The notes: generated by a model from the sequence alone, not told the origin. Numbered from the stretch's first letter, positions 26,781 to 36,021 are shown. The stretch: 64,000 nt of DNA from JBGSIC01 sp041751875 (GCA_041751875.1 JBGSIC010000004.1:212826-276825), one strand, 5' to 3'. A program made the numbers and translations.

Positions 26781-28046
26781 CTATTCGGAAATGCGGGTGA
26801 CTTCGACACCCAAGCGCTGGAGCTTTTCATCTAGGCGCTGATAGCCCCGGTCGAGGTGATAGATGCGGCTAATCTTCGTCATGCCCTCGGCACACAGAGC
26901 CGCGATGACAAGCGAAGCACTAGCCCGCAAGTCGGTTGCCATAATAGGAGCACCACGTAAGGGGCCTCCGCCAGTAATCTTGGCGAGGTTACCACGCACT
27001 TTAATTTTCGCGCCTAATCTCTGAAGTTCCGCCACATGCATGAAGCGGTTTTCAAAAATGGTTTCTCGGATACTGCTCTCCCCTTCAGCAATACACAGGG
27101 TCGTTAAAATTTGTGCCTGCATATCGGTGGGAAAGCCGGGATAAGGCGCCGTTTCCAGATCAATTGCTTTAAGGGGCCCATTGGTTCGTACGCGTAATGA
27201 ATTGGGAGTTTCATCAATCTGCACGCCCATCTCGCGAAAAGCGGCAAGCACCGAACCCATTTCCGAAGGATCACAGTTTTCAATCGTCAGATCACTTTTG
27301 GTTGCCGCAGCAGCCGCAATCCATGTTCCGGTTTCCACTCTATCGGGCGGAATGCGGATGGGATCTGTGGGAGGAGTGAGTTTGGTTTTACCTTTAATCG
27401 TAATCTCGTTCGTACCCAAACCTTGAATGTCGGCTCCCCACTTGATTAGGTTCTCACCCAGGGCGGTGACTTCGGGTTCGCGCGCAGCGTTTTTAAGAAC
27501 CGTGGTCCCCTCGGCCAAAGCCGCAACGACCAGCAAATTCTCAGTGCCGGTGACTGACACTTGGGGAAACTCAATTTCGGTTCCTTGAAGCCGTTTGGGT
27601 GCGGTGGCTTTTATATAGCCGTGTTCCACTTCCACAATGGCACCCATCTTTTTTAAGCTTTCCGTGTGAAAATTGACGGGTCGGGCGCCAATGGCGCAGC
27701 CTCCGGGAAGACTTACGTAAGCCTCTCCGTATTTGGCAACTAGCGGACCTAAAGCCAGAATACCTGCGCGCATTTTACTGACCCATTCGTAAGGCGCGAC
27801 TTTCTTCAACACCCAAGGCACCAAGGAGATACGACCGGCTTCACGATCCCATTCGCTTTGTACGCCCATGGAGTTTAAGAGTTTAAGTGTGGTTTCGATG
27901 TCCCAGAGGCGAGGGACATTTTCGAAATGAATTTCTTGGTCGAAAATGAGTGAGGCAAAAAGCAAGGGGAGCGCACTGTTTTTGGATCCGTTGACGGCCA
28001 CTTTGCCGTTAATTTGAACAGGGCCTTTTATGACTAGAGCATCCAT
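26781..28046 (-). CDS. murA: UDP-N-acetylglucosamine 1-carboxyvinyltransferase
   Basis: A 421-residue enzyme that transfers enolpyruvate from PEP to UDP-GlcNAc, the first committed step of peptidoglycan synthesis, in the cytosol. The N-terminus MDALVIKGPVQINGKVAVNG leads to Lys22-Asn23 (SKNSALP). The fosfomycin-target Cys is at about residue 117 in LPGGCAIGARPVNFH. Later SVTGTENLLVVAALAEG and GYQRLDEKLQRLG are family-typical. Length and motifs are normal. It is followed upstream on the same strand by prmC and prfA, giving the order prfA-prmC-murA. Confidence 0.97.
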   Translation of the reverse strand: MDALVIKGPVQINGKVAVNGSKNSALPLLFASLIFDQEIHFENVPRLWDIETTLKLLNSMGVQSEWDREAGRISLVPWVLKKVAPYEWVSKMRAGILALGPLVAKYGEAYVSLPGGCAIGARPVNFHTESLKKMGAIVEVEHGYIKATAPKRLQGTEIEFPQVSVTGTENLLVVAALAEGTTVLKNAAREPEVTALGENLIKWGADIQGLGTNEITIKGKTKLTPPTDPIRIPPDRVETGTWIAAAAATKSDLTIENCDPSEMGSVLAAFREMGVQIDETPNSLRVRTNGPLKAIDLETAPYPGFPTDMQAQILTTLCIAEGESSIRETIFENRFMHVAELQRLGAKIKVRGNLAKITGGGPLRGAPIMATDLRASASLVIAALCAEGMTKISRIYHLDRGYQRLDEKLQRLGVEVTRISE

Positions 28047-28058
28047 CTATGGTTCTTC

Positions 28059-28916
28059 CTAAGCTTTTCCCAATCGGGCGAATACGACTCTCGGCCGGTG
28101 TGTGTAATCGTTTATCACTTCGCACTCTGAAAATCCATGGTGCTTGAGCCCCGCACACACGGCTTCGGACTGCCTAAAATCAATTTCAGAAGCCCACCAT
28201 CCGCCTTTGCGTAAAATCTGGGGCGCAAGCGCAATGAGGCGATTGATGACTTCCATTCCCCCCTGCCCGCCATCTAAGGCTAGCACAGGCTCCTTTTTGA
28301 CCTCTTCGGGTAGAAGAGCCATTTCATCTTCCCGGATGTAAGGGGGATTACTCACAAACCCATCAAAAGGGACGTGGGCTTTAACGCCTTCAAAAAAGTC
28401 TTCTTTGTGAACCAGGTAAACCGCGCTCGGCGGCAAACAAGTCGCACGATTCTCTTTCACATAGGGAAGCGTGTCGGGATTTTTCTCAAAGGTGTGCCAC
28501 TCCCAGCCGAGACGCTCTTGCAAAAGCGTGATGCCGATATTGCCGCTGCCAGCGCCGAGTTCGGCCACTTTCTCGGTGCCTTTAGGAACTCTTTTTAAAA
28601 TGGCCTCCACCAAAATTTCTGTTTCCTTACGGGGAATAAAGACACCCGGCCCCACCTTAAACTTTGAGTTCCAAAACCACTCATAGCCCACGATGTACTG
28701 AAAAGGTTCCCCAGCTTCACGGCGCTTGAGAAAAGCGTCCACCCGTTCTTCTAGGTCATCTTCGATTTCATCGTTCCATTTCATCGCAAGCTGTACGCTA
28801 TCGATTTGCATAATGAACTCGAAAATCTGCTTCATGTGTAAAAGCGGATCAGCACACTGGATTCTAGCAACCTGGAGTCGTCTTTTTCCCAGCTGGGCTA
28901 AGTCCGACACCTTCAT
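28059..28916 (-). CDS. prmC: Release-factor glutamine methyltransferase
   Basis: A 285-residue SAM-dependent methyltransferase that modifies the Gln of the GGQ motif in release factors. An N-terminal helical domain is followed by VGPGVFIPRKETEILVE, motif I VAELGAGSGNIGITLL, and the catalytic NPPY in FVSNPPYIREDE. It overlaps the end of prfA at base 28916, the classic prfA-prmC pairing, so it is co-translated with its substrate. Confidence 0.95.
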   Translation of the reverse strand: MKVSDLAQLGKRRLQVARIQCADPLLHMKQIFEFIMQIDSVQLAMKWNDEIEDDLEERVDAFLKRREAGEPFQYIVGYEWFWNSKFKVGPGVFIPRKETEILVEAILKRVPKGTEKVAELGAGSGNIGITLLQERLGWEWHTFEKNPDTLPYVKENRATCLPPSAVYLVHKEDFFEGVKAHVPFDGFVSNPPYIREDEMALLPEEVKKEPVLALDGGQGGMEVINRLIALAPQILRKGGWWASEIDFRQSEAVCAGLKHHGFSECEVINDYTHRPRVVFARLGKA

Positions 28917-30028
28917 CAGTGGACGTCTTTTGCGCTTTGGGTGAGTTCGTTTAGCGTGCTTTCAAGAGATGTCGATTGAAGTGCTTCGGCTTCGTAATGC
29001 GCCGAGAGTTTTTCAATCATTTCTCCGACCTCCCCTTGAACAAACGCGTCTAATTGATAGAGCGTGACACCAATGCGGTGATCGGTCACACGTCCTTGGG
29101 GGTAATTGTAGGTGCGGATCTTTTCACTGCGATCGCCTGTGCCGATTTGACTGACACGCTCAGCAGCACGTTTCTCATGCTGCTCTCTTTGCTTTTGGTC
29201 TAAAAGGCGGGTTTTGAGCACTTTTAACGCTTTGGCTTTGTTCTTATGCTGCGACTTTTCGTCTTGGCAGATAACCACCAAGTTCGTCGGTAAATGGGTA
29301 ATACGCACGGCAGAATCGGTGGTGTTTACGCTCTGCCCACCGGGGCCACCACTACGATAAACGTCGATGCGCAAATCATTCGGATCAATGTCGACTTCAA
29401 CGTCTTCGGCTTCGGGAAGCACGGCGACGGTGACAGTACTCGTATGCACACGCCCTTGGGTCTCGGTCTTAGGAACACGCTGCACCCGGTGCACACCGCT
29501 CTCGTATTTCAGGCGGCTATAAACGCGGTCACCGCGAATCATTAAGACAATTTCTTTGTAGCCGCCCACATCGTTGTTCGACACGCTCATGGGCTCAATA
29601 CGCCAGTTGTTCTTTTCCGCATATTTCGAATACATGCGGTAGAGATCCCCGGCAAAAATACCCGACTCATCCCCACCCGCGGCGGGACGGATTTCCATCA
29701 AAATGTTTTTTTCGTCATTGGGGTCACGAGGAAGCAGCAGAACGCGGAGCTGCTTTTCCATCCGAGCCATTTGCTCGGTGAGCTCTTTGTTCTCTTCCAT
29801 CGCCATGTCTTTGAGCTCACCGGTTTCAGTCTTCATCATCTGTTCGTTTTCATCGAACTGCTTCTTACATTCGGCGTACTCTTTATAGGCAGCCACAATG
29901 GGCTGCAATTTGGCGTGATTCTTACTTAGGCTTTGAAAGACTTGTTGGTTACCAACGACTTCAGGACGCGAAAGTCGGCTTTCGATATCTTCGAAATGCG
30001 AGACGACTGCCTGTAGTTGTTCGAACAT
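28916..30028 (-). CDS. prfA: Peptide chain release factor 1
   Basis: A 370-residue RF1 that ends translation at UAA and UAG. It has a long N-terminal helical domain, the stop-codon recognition region around GVHRVQRVPKTETQGRVHTS (RF1-type PxT tripeptide as PKT), and the catalytic GGQ in YRSGGPGGQSVNTTDSAVR. Standard RF1 length. It is immediately downstream of rpmE and upstream of prmC on the minus strand, as in many bacteria. Confidence 0.96.
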   Translation of the reverse strand: MFEQLQAVVSHFEDIESRLSRPEVVGNQQVFQSLSKNHAKLQPIVAAYKEYAECKKQFDENEQMMKTETGELKDMAMEENKELTEQMARMEKQLRVLLLPRDPNDEKNILMEIRPAAGGDESGIFAGDLYRMYSKYAEKNNWRIEPMSVSNNDVGGYKEIVLMIRGDRVYSRLKYESGVHRVQRVPKTETQGRVHTSTVTVAVLPEAEDVEVDIDPNDLRIDVYRSGGPGGQSVNTTDSAVRITHLPTNLVVICQDEKSQHKNKAKALKVLKTRLLDQKQREQHEKRAAERVSQIGTGDRSEKIRTYNYPQGRVTDHRIGVTLYQLDAFVQGEVGEMIEKLSAHYEAEALQSTSLESTLNELTQSAKDVH

Positions 30029-30052
30029 GCAAACACAAAGTGGGGAAGAAAA

Positions 30053-30265
30053 TTACTTCTTGGCGCCGGCTTGTCCGTACTTCTTACGGAAACGCTCGAC
30101 ACGGCCTTCGGAGTCCACAAGCTTTTGCTTTCCTGTGTACAGCGGATGGCAGTTGGAACAAATTTCTACCCGGATGCTGGCGGTGGTTGCTCGCGTGACA
30201 AATTCATTGCCGCACGCGCAGCGAATCGTGGCCTCAACATATTCGGGGTGTATGCCCTCTCTCAT
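30053..30265 (-). CDS. rpmE: 50S ribosomal protein L31 (zinc-type)
   Basis: A 70-residue L31. It has MREGIHPEYVEATIRCACGN and a zinc-binding set of cysteines (CAC near residue 16-18 and CSNCHPLYTGKQK), followed by a basic tail ending in GAKK. The ATG at 30265 is chosen because AGGAGG lies just upstream. The intact cysteines mark the zinc-requiring form. It starts the rpmE-prfA-prmC-murA run. Confidence 0.95.
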   Translation of the reverse strand: MREGIHPEYVEATIRCACGNEFVTRATTASIRVEICSNCHPLYTGKQKLVDSEGRVERFRKKYGQAGAKK

Positions 30266-30514
30266 CGACGCTCTCCTCCTAAAGACTAGCGGGCTAATTT
30301 GACACATAAGTACGCAGCGGTCGAGAAATTTTGAAAATGGCTGCCCTCAACATTGGGCACGTCATAAATACATGATATTACAAACTATTCTAACATGGTA
30401 GCCCAGTTGGGTCCCCCGGAGATTCAGTGGAAGGGACAGCCCGCCTTTTCGAGGGGGTTTCTGCCTGATAGATTGACCCTTCGCTTTATAGTTTGGGTAC
30501 TCGGGGGGCCAAGG

Positions 30515-31825
30515 ATGCGCATCTGGTTAATTACAGTAGGAGAGCCTTTACCGATCGATGGGCCGCAGACCCGCCTGCTACGCACCGGTCTTTTTGGGCA
30601 GGCACTGGCCCGCAAAGGCCACGAAGTGACGTGGTGGACTTCAGATTTCGACCACTTCCAAAAAAAGAGCCGTTTCAACGGCTACACGGAACAGGTCAGT
30701 GAGCCACGACTCACCATTAAACTTCTCCACTCAGTCGCGTACCGAAAGAATGTTTCCCTCGCCCGCATTCTCAATCACCAGGGAATTGCACGTCAGTTTG
30801 AGCAAAAAATCAGGAATGAAGTACTGCCGGACATCATTGTCTGCTCAATGCCAACCATTGAACTCTTAGAAAAAGCGGCCCAGTTTGCTGAAGACAACTC
30901 CATTCCATTGCTTGCGGACATTCGGGATCTTTGGCCTGATATCTTCGAAGCGGCCGTCCCCCACTTTGCGAGGCCCTTTTCCCGGCCTGTGATTGCCACC
31001 TTTCAAAAAAGATTACGCAAAGCCCTCGTGCGGTGTACAGGCATTATTGGCATTTCGGAAGCTTATCTCAATTGGGCACTTGATATCGCCCAGCAAGAAA
31101 CAGGACCGTGCGATGCCGTTTTTCCTCTGGGCTATCAAGTCCCTCCTGAAAAGGGCCTAAGCTTAAACGAGGAAAAAGTCTTCTTAGAACAAAAGGGAGT
31201 CAACCCCGCCAAAATGGTTTGCTGGTTTGTGGGGACCTTTGGATCAACCTACGATCTCGACACCGTGATTGCGGCAGCCAAGCGACTCCATTTCGAGGGT
31301 AGCGAGCACGTTCAGTTTGTGTTGAGTGGTGAGGGAGATTCCTATTTAAGGCTCAAAGAAGAAGCTAAGAGTTTGTCGAATGTGGTGTTCACCGGATGGC
31401 TAAATCGCACGCAGCTAGCGGCTCTCGCTTCGATGTCCAAAGTGGGCCTTGCCGCTTACGCGATGGGTGCGCCACAAAGTTTACCGAATAAAGTTTTTGA
31501 GTATCTGGCGTACGGTCTTCCCATTGTCTCGAGTCTCCCGGGTGAGTGCCGCGCACTTCTTGAAAACGAAAAGTGCGGCTTATCTTATTCGGCGGGAGAT
31601 GCCGACCAACTCAAAGAAACTCTCGACTTTCTGACAGCGCACCCCAATCAGTATCAATCGATGAGCGAGAACGCACTTAAGCTTTTTAACGAGCGCTTTC
31701 GAGCGGAAACGGTTTACGCCGGTTTCGAGACGCATCTAGAAAAAATAGTTGAGAGGGCTGACAAGAATCGGTTTCCAGGAAGTAAACCGGAAGAGATCCG
31801 GACTACTCCTGTGATTCACGACTAG
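30515..31825 (+). CDS. Glycosyltransferase family 4 (WbuB-like)
   Basis: About 436 residues with a GT-B fold. The N-terminus is MRIWLITVGEPLPIDG, there is an internal ADIRDLWPDIFEA characteristic of WbuB-type GTs, and the C-terminal domain has CWFVGTFGSTYDLDTVIAAA, VVFTGWLNRTQLAALASMS, AAYAMGAPQSLPNKVFEYLA (conserved Pro-Asn-Lys and Glu) and GLPIVSSL. It adds an amino- or deoxy-sugar in surface glycan assembly. It lies away from the main cluster, divergent from rpmE. The frame is open to 30395, but the family start is 30515. Confidence 0.87.
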   Translation: MRIWLITVGEPLPIDGPQTRLLRTGLFGQALARKGHEVTWWTSDFDHFQKKSRFNGYTEQVSEPRLTIKLLHSVAYRKNVSLARILNHQGIARQFEQKIRNEVLPDIIVCSMPTIELLEKAAQFAEDNSIPLLADIRDLWPDIFEAAVPHFARPFSRPVIATFQKRLRKALVRCTGIIGISEAYLNWALDIAQQETGPCDAVFPLGYQVPPEKGLSLNEEKVFLEQKGVNPAKMVCWFVGTFGSTYDLDTVIAAAKRLHFEGSEHVQFVLSGEGDSYLRLKEEAKSLSNVVFTGWLNRTQLAALASMSKVGLAAYAMGAPQSLPNKVFEYLAYGLPIVSSLPGECRALLENEKCGLSYSAGDADQLKETLDFLTAHPNQYQSMSENALKLFNERFRAETVYAGFETHLEKIVERADKNRFPGSKPEEIRTTPVIHD

Positions 31826-31842
31826 GCGATATCTCGAGCGGG

Positions 31843-32217
31843 CTACTTTTTCCCAATAGCCAAATACTTCACTGAGCACTTCAAAACAGGGGCAAGAGCT
31901 TTGGCTTCAGCCGGTGAAATAGGCTTCTGCCCTGATTCGATCTTAGAAATCGCGCTCTGACTGACCCCGCTTTTCTCTGAAAGCTCCTTCTGAGTCATTC
32001 CATGCTTTTTTCGAAGAGAGATTAAAGTATCTGCCATCGGATGACCGAACTTCCTGGCGCTTTCTTCCAAGATACTCTCATACGGTATAAGCCCTTGCGT
32101 TCTAGCTCGGTATTCGAAAAGTTTTACTGTCCAGGCGCCGATTCGCTGCAAAATCTTCTCTTCCGCTTGATCTCTGGGCTTTAGCGAGTCGAGAGGGGAG
32201 CCGAATACTGGTTTCAT
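31843..32217 (-). CDS. XRE-family antitoxin-like regulator
   Basis: A 124-residue protein. The N-terminal 55 residues are helical and charged. A Cro/C1-type helix-turn-helix follows at about 60-118 (TLISLRKKHGMTQKELSEKS, GVSQSAISKIESGQKPIS). It overlaps the preceding 81-residue gene by 4 bp, so toxin-first/antitoxin-second order as in HigBA is likely. It would bind the promoter at 32469-32526 and repress its own operon. Confidence 0.75.
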   Translation of the reverse strand: MKPVFGSPLDSLKPRDQAEEKILQRIGAWTVKLFEYRARTQGLIPYESILEESARKFGHPMADTLISLRKKHGMTQKELSEKSGVSQSAISKIESGQKPISPAEAKALAPVLKCSVKYLAIGKK

Positions 32218-32459
32218 TCTTTGTTTCCTGAAATATTTATGACTTCAATTACCGTTATTCTGGCCATTCTGTCTCTATCCACTTCGAACTCAATTGTGAA
32301 AGAGGTGTAGGCCACTGGTTCCGTATATCGTCCCGGACCAAAGTGCCGTGCTCGCAACCCGGTTTCAGTGAACAGAAAAGCCCGGTCCAGTGCGACATCA
32401 TCGCCTACGATATCGCGGCGCTGTTGCCTCGCAAAGGGCGTATAGTGCAGCTTATTCAC
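32214..32459 (-). CDS. Putative toxin partner of the XRE regulator
   Basis: An 81-residue small protein, MNKLHYTPFARQQRRDIVGD at the start and a beta-rich second half (YTSFTIEFEVDRDRMARITV). I do not recognise it firmly. Size, order and 4-bp overlap with an XRE gene suggest a RelE/HigB- or DUF4258-like toxin. It begins 19 bp from the predicted -10 box. Alternatively it is an accessory protein of unknown role. Confidence 0.5.
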   Translation of the reverse strand: MNKLHYTPFARQQRRDIVGDDVALDRAFLFTETGLRARHFGPGRYTEPVAYTSFTIEFEVDRDRMARITVIEVINISGNKE

Positions 32460-32468
32460 CTACTGCAC

Positions 32469-32526
32469 CTATAAGTCATTATAGTTAAAGTAGATTTTAG
32501 AGGCAACAGAATATTCTGGAATATTC
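32469..32526 (-). promoter_or_regulatory. Promoter with overlapping operators for the toxin-antitoxin-like pair
   Basis: On the minus strand a near-consensus promoter is visible: -35 TTGCCT (32501-32506), 17-bp spacer, perfect -10 TATAAT (32478-32483). A perfect 6-bp inverted repeat (CTATAA / TTATAG, 32469-32484) lies on the -10 box. Two copies of the palindrome GAATATTC (32509-32516 and 32519-32526), exactly 10 bp apart, lie just upstream of the -35 box. These are natural sites for the XRE regulator. Confidence 0.7.
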
Positions 32527-32549
32527 TATTCTCCGGTCTTTTCGGGGCC

Positions 32550-33518
32550 TTACCCATTCTCCCCGTCCCTACTCTCAACCGGAAGAATCCGGTACTGAGT
32601 CCCCTCCCGCCCTTTGACCGAAATCATCTCCGAAAGAAGGCGTTGGTGTCCCTTTCGCTCCAGAAACACCACGCCATCAATGACCCTTCCGATGAGATCC
32701 CCCACAAGATCGGCTGCCAGGCCTTTTTGGGAAAACCGCACCAGGGTTTCAAGGCGTTTGAGTCCGTCCAAGGCGGAATTAGCATGAAGCGTGCAAAGCG
32801 AGCCGCGGTGACCGGTGTTAAGTGCGAGAAGCATTTCTAGGGCTTCGTCGCCTCGCACTTCTCCCACTACAAGCCTATCGGGCCGCATGCGAAGACAATT
32901 GCGAATAAGAGTTTTTAAAGTAACGCACCCCTTACCTTCCACATTGGCGGCTCTTGCTTCTAGAAACACCACATGCGGGTGGTCCACGCGCAGTTCACGC
33001 GATTCTTCGACAACCACAAGGCGCTCATAAGAAGAGGCCTCTTCGAGAAGACGGGCAAGAAGCGTGGTTTTCCCGGAGCCCGTTCCGCCCACAATGAGCA
33101 AAGTTTTTTGTTCGCGTACTTGTTCGCGCAGCCACTTCACTTCAAACGCACTTCCAAAAGAATCCAGCGAGGTATCTGCTTTCCCTCGAAATTTACGAAT
33201 ACTAATAAGGGGACCAAAGGGGGCAAGCGGGGGCGCGATAAGATGAAAGCGACTGCCATCTAGAATGCGACCGTCCATAAAGGGATGTGCGGCATCAAGA
33301 TGCTTGCCGATGGGAATCGTTAAGCGTTCGACAAAATCTTCCACCGCCCTTTGCGTGGAAAAGGGATTGGGTAAAACCTGTAGTCCTTCTTTTCCGTCCA
33401 CATAGGCACTCACACATCCGTTGATAAGAATGTCGGTGATACTTTCCGTTTCCATGTAAGGGATGAGCTCTTTGGCCGGGCCTTGGAACTGGCTGTGCCA
33501 ATGCGCTTCACTTCTCAC
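32550..33518 (-). CDS. CpaF/TadA-type secretion ATPase
   Basis: A 322-residue hexameric-type ATPase of the VirB11/CpaF family that powers Tad pili or related secretion. It has an N-terminal domain (AKELIPYMETESITDILING), Walker A LLIVGGTGSGKTTLLARLL, an Asp box near VVVEESRELRVDHPHVVFLE, and Walker B RPDRLVVGEVRGDEALEML with a His box in GHRGSLCTLHANSA. All elements are present. It is slightly shorter than full CpaF (about 450 residues), lacking an extended N-terminus. It overlaps the secretin-like gene by 4 bp. Confidence 0.9.
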   Translation of the reverse strand: MRSEAHWHSQFQGPAKELIPYMETESITDILINGCVSAYVDGKEGLQVLPNPFSTQRAVEDFVERLTIPIGKHLDAAHPFMDGRILDGSRFHLIAPPLAPFGPLISIRKFRGKADTSLDSFGSAFEVKWLREQVREQKTLLIVGGTGSGKTTLLARLLEEASSYERLVVVEESRELRVDHPHVVFLEARAANVEGKGCVTLKTLIRNCLRMRPDRLVVGEVRGDEALEMLLALNTGHRGSLCTLHANSALDGLKRLETLVRFSQKGLAADLVGDLIGRVIDGVVFLERKGHQRLLSEMISVKGREGTQYRILPVESRDGENG

Positions 33519-34510
33519 TGGAAATGCTCTCGGGTTTCTTGGACGCGCTCTGCTTCTTGTCCGGGTTCCATTAGGTCGAATGTCATCGCCATGACGAGTT
33601 CGGAGGAATGAGATTCGGAACCCTTTTGCTGGAAAAGAAGGCGCCCCACGACCGGAATTTCAGACAGAATGGAAACACGATGGGAATTTTCCATTTTAGC
33701 TTGGCGATTGAGACCAGAAAGCACGAGGCTTTCGCCTTCTCGTGCGGTAATTTTGGTGTCCAGTGTGCGCCGGTTGACCGAAGGCACATCGCCTTTTTCG
33801 GTCCCGGGTTCACTCATTTCAATAACGACGTGGGAGCGGATATTGAGGCCATCGATACTTTGGGGAGAGAGTTTTACGGTAAGGCCGTATTTTTTCCAGT
33901 CCACTCGCCTTTGCAGATAGCCGTTTCCTCCTTGAGAGGTCATCACGGGAAATTCCCCGCCAGAATGGAAGGTAGCGGTTTCCCCTAAACGCACATAAAG
34001 CTCAGGGCGCGCAATGCGTTTGGCCCAGCCTTCTTCGACTCCTTGGCGAATCCATCCCGGTGCGGAATCAAATTGGAAGGCGTAGTTCAGCCCACTGGCT
34101 GCGGCTCCCGCCCACCCGGTACCGCGCGTGCCCCATTCAATGGCATTGGGCCAGCGGATACCCAGTTCTTCGTTATGTTTTTCATCCATCTCGAAGAATT
34201 CTAAGAGCGCCCGTACTAGGTCGGGTTTTTCTCCCGCGCCTTCCCACGAGGAATCCACCACATTTAGTCGGTACACCCGCTGCGACTCTTCGCCTTTTAC
34301 CCACACATGCAACACGGTTTGGCCAATGGCTTTGCCTAAAAGGAGAAGCTCGTTAGGCGGGATGGCTTTGGCGCGGGCAATCTTGCCGTCGGCCACAGCG
34401 ACTCGCTTTAAGCCTGGCAAAGTCAGTACACGGCTGCCCCCTTTTTCTAGGCGCAACACCTGCGCCGAAAGGGGCGCACCAAAACAAAGAAGCAAAACCA
34501 AAAGACGCAT
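33515..34510 (-). CDS. Secretin-like protein (CpaC/RcpA-type)
   Basis: A 331-residue exported protein with a signal peptide (about 1-16), an N-terminal pilus-assembly domain (RLEKGGSRVLTLPGLKRVAV, LLLGKAIGQTVLHVWVKG) and a secretin core ending in SILSEIPVVGRLLFQQKGSE, the typical secretin signature. It would form an outer-membrane ring for Tad-type export. It precedes the ATPase gene with 4-bp overlap. It is short for a secretin (CpaC is often above 450 residues), and no other Tad genes are nearby. Confidence 0.85.
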   Translation of the reverse strand: MRLLVLLLCFGAPLSAQVLRLEKGGSRVLTLPGLKRVAVADGKIARAKAIPPNELLLLGKAIGQTVLHVWVKGEESQRVYRLNVVDSSWEGAGEKPDLVRALLEFFEMDEKHNEELGIRWPNAIEWGTRGTGWAGAAASGLNYAFQFDSAPGWIRQGVEEGWAKRIARPELYVRLGETATFHSGGEFPVMTSQGGNGYLQRRVDWKKYGLTVKLSPQSIDGLNIRSHVVIEMSEPGTEKGDVPSVNRRTLDTKITAREGESLVLSGLNRQAKMENSHRVSILSEIPVVGRLLFQQKGSESHSSELVMAMTFDLMEPGQEAERVQETREHFQ

Positions 34511-34589
34511 GAATGCATAGTGAGCAAAAGGAGGGCCAGAAAAATACGCAGGAAAGTTTAGTCGGAGGTTCGGTTAACGGACGAAAGAA

Positions 34590-35165
34590 CTAGAATGAGC
34601 CTTCAGAGTTTTCCAAAATCCACTTCAAGCGGTCGGGAGTTTCCGCAGTGGGTTCGCTTAAATTCTCTAGGCTCACAAGCAGCGGGCGCAGCGAAAGAAC
34701 AAATTCTTCTGTTTCTTCTGAGACCTGCTTTGCGCCGCGGAAGCGCAAGACGATATCAGACGCGGAGGAATGATAGTTCCCACCATGCAGCAGCCGCGCG
34801 CTTTTGGTCGATTGGCAGTGCGAGCCGAGCACGACTTCCACAGTATGGTATTCGCCGGGAGGAATGCGTCTTAACGTACCCAAATCAGTGCCCGTCGCAT
34901 CGGCCAGGATCTCGCGATCTAAAGGCACGGCCACGCGCACGGGAGTCGTTCCCCGCTCAAGCGAGTAGAGAACAAACTCACGTACGCAGAGGCCTAAATC
35001 ATGCGACGCCAAGCCATCGGCTTCGAAAGCCGAAAAGCTCAACTGCACATTCGACTGCGCCACCAAAGCACCGTCCCATAAATGCCTCTCAGCAGTCGTA
35101 TCCACGCCGCAGCCCACGAGAGCCAACAGGGCTGCAACCAACACTACTTTTTTAAGGGGCGTCAT
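34590..35165 (-). CDS. Predicted lipoprotein of unknown function
   Basis: A 191-residue protein with a lipoprotein signal and lipobox LVGC near residue 19. The mature part has beta-like segments (NVQLSFSAFEADGL, EYHTVEVVLGSHC). No family recognised. It lies just upstream of the secretin-like gene on the same strand (79-bp gap) and may be part of the same envelope unit, but this is only positional. Confidence 0.6.
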   Translation of the reverse strand: MTPLKKVVLVAALLALVGCGVDTTAERHLWDGALVAQSNVQLSFSAFEADGLASHDLGLCVREFVLYSLERGTTPVRVAVPLDREILADATGTDLGTLRRIPPGEYHTVEVVLGSHCQSTKSARLLHGGNYHSSASDIVLRFRGAKQVSEETEEFVLSLRPLLVSLENLSEPTAETPDRLKWILENSEGSF

Positions 35166-35238
35166 ATGGCGCCGTCACCTATGTAATTGAGGAAGGGCGA
35201 TTCGTTGCGGGACGAAAGCACCACGATCCTCAAACTGT

Positions 35239-36021
35239 TTAAATCTCGATATCGAGGTTCAGGTTGTTGCTCACGTTGATAATCCAGTTGCGGTTGTCAG
35301 TTCGATCCAAGCTCACATAATCCGAAAACGTATAGCTGCTGTTGTAACCACCGGCGTGTGCAACGCCGATAACTTGCAACTCACCGCCCACGGTTTTAAA
35401 CATGGGGCCGCCCGAGTCGCCGAAGCAGGAGCCCGCGCGATTGGAAGGTCCAAGGATCCCACGGACTCCGGCTCCAGTATTTAGGGGGGTGATCAACTCA
35501 ATATAGTCGCTGACATCGTATACTACGTTCGTACCCGTGCGCTTTACGCCCGAGCCCGTGCGTCGCGCGATATCATTGCAACCAAAACCGACTAAGCGAA
35601 CTTCTTCACCTGAACCAATGTTATCCGTAATGGTCGACACATGGCCGAGCGAAGGATCCGCTACGTTCGAAGCAAAATACAAAATAGAAATATCGTTCGG
35701 GTCATCAACAATGCCAGGGCCCATGTTGATGCGGTTTGAAGTGTAGAAGATTCCGAATGACGTGATTACCGTATAGGTTCCTGCAAGCTGCGTGCAGTGA
35801 GCCGCTGTGAGAACCGCGCGACGGCTAACGAATGTGCCCGTGCACATTCCATAACCACCAGGTGCGATTACTTTCACAACCGACGGATACTCACCCGTCA
35901 TCGCCACTGATTCGCCGCTCGGAGAAGGAAGAGAGCTAAGGCTTCTGTCCCCACAACCAACGGACAACATCACAGACAAAATGATAGCGCTTGCGCGCAA
36001 ACAACTACGTACCACAGACAT
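35239..36021 (-). CDS. Secreted trypsin-like serine protease, probable lipoprotein
   Basis: About 260 residues. The signal peptide with lipobox LSVGC suggests lipid anchoring. The chymotrypsin-fold catalytic triad is complete: His in VLTAAHCTQ, Asp in DDPNDISILYF, Ser in GSCFGDSGGPMFK. Start ATG 36021 is chosen because the signal peptide begins there; the frame is open further upstream. It has an S1 peptidase core without extra domains. Confidence 0.88.
   Translation of the reverse strand: MSVVRSCLRASAIILSVMLSVGCGDRSLSSLPSPSGESVAMTGEYPSVVKVIAPGGYGMCTGTFVSRRAVLTAAHCTQLAGTYTVITSFGIFYTSNRINMGPGIVDDPNDISILYFASNVADPSLGHVSTITDNIGSGEEVRLVGFGCNDIARRTGSGVKRTGTNVVYDVSDYIELITPLNTGAGVRGILGPSNRAGSCFGDSGGPMFKTVGGELQVIGVAHAGGYNSSYTFSDYVSLDRTDNRNWIINVSNNLNLDIEI

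Noticed and set aside
30395..30514. 40-residue extension of the WbuB-like glycosyltransferase
   Set aside because: The GT-B N-terminus starts at 30515 and the extension has no ribosome site or family support.
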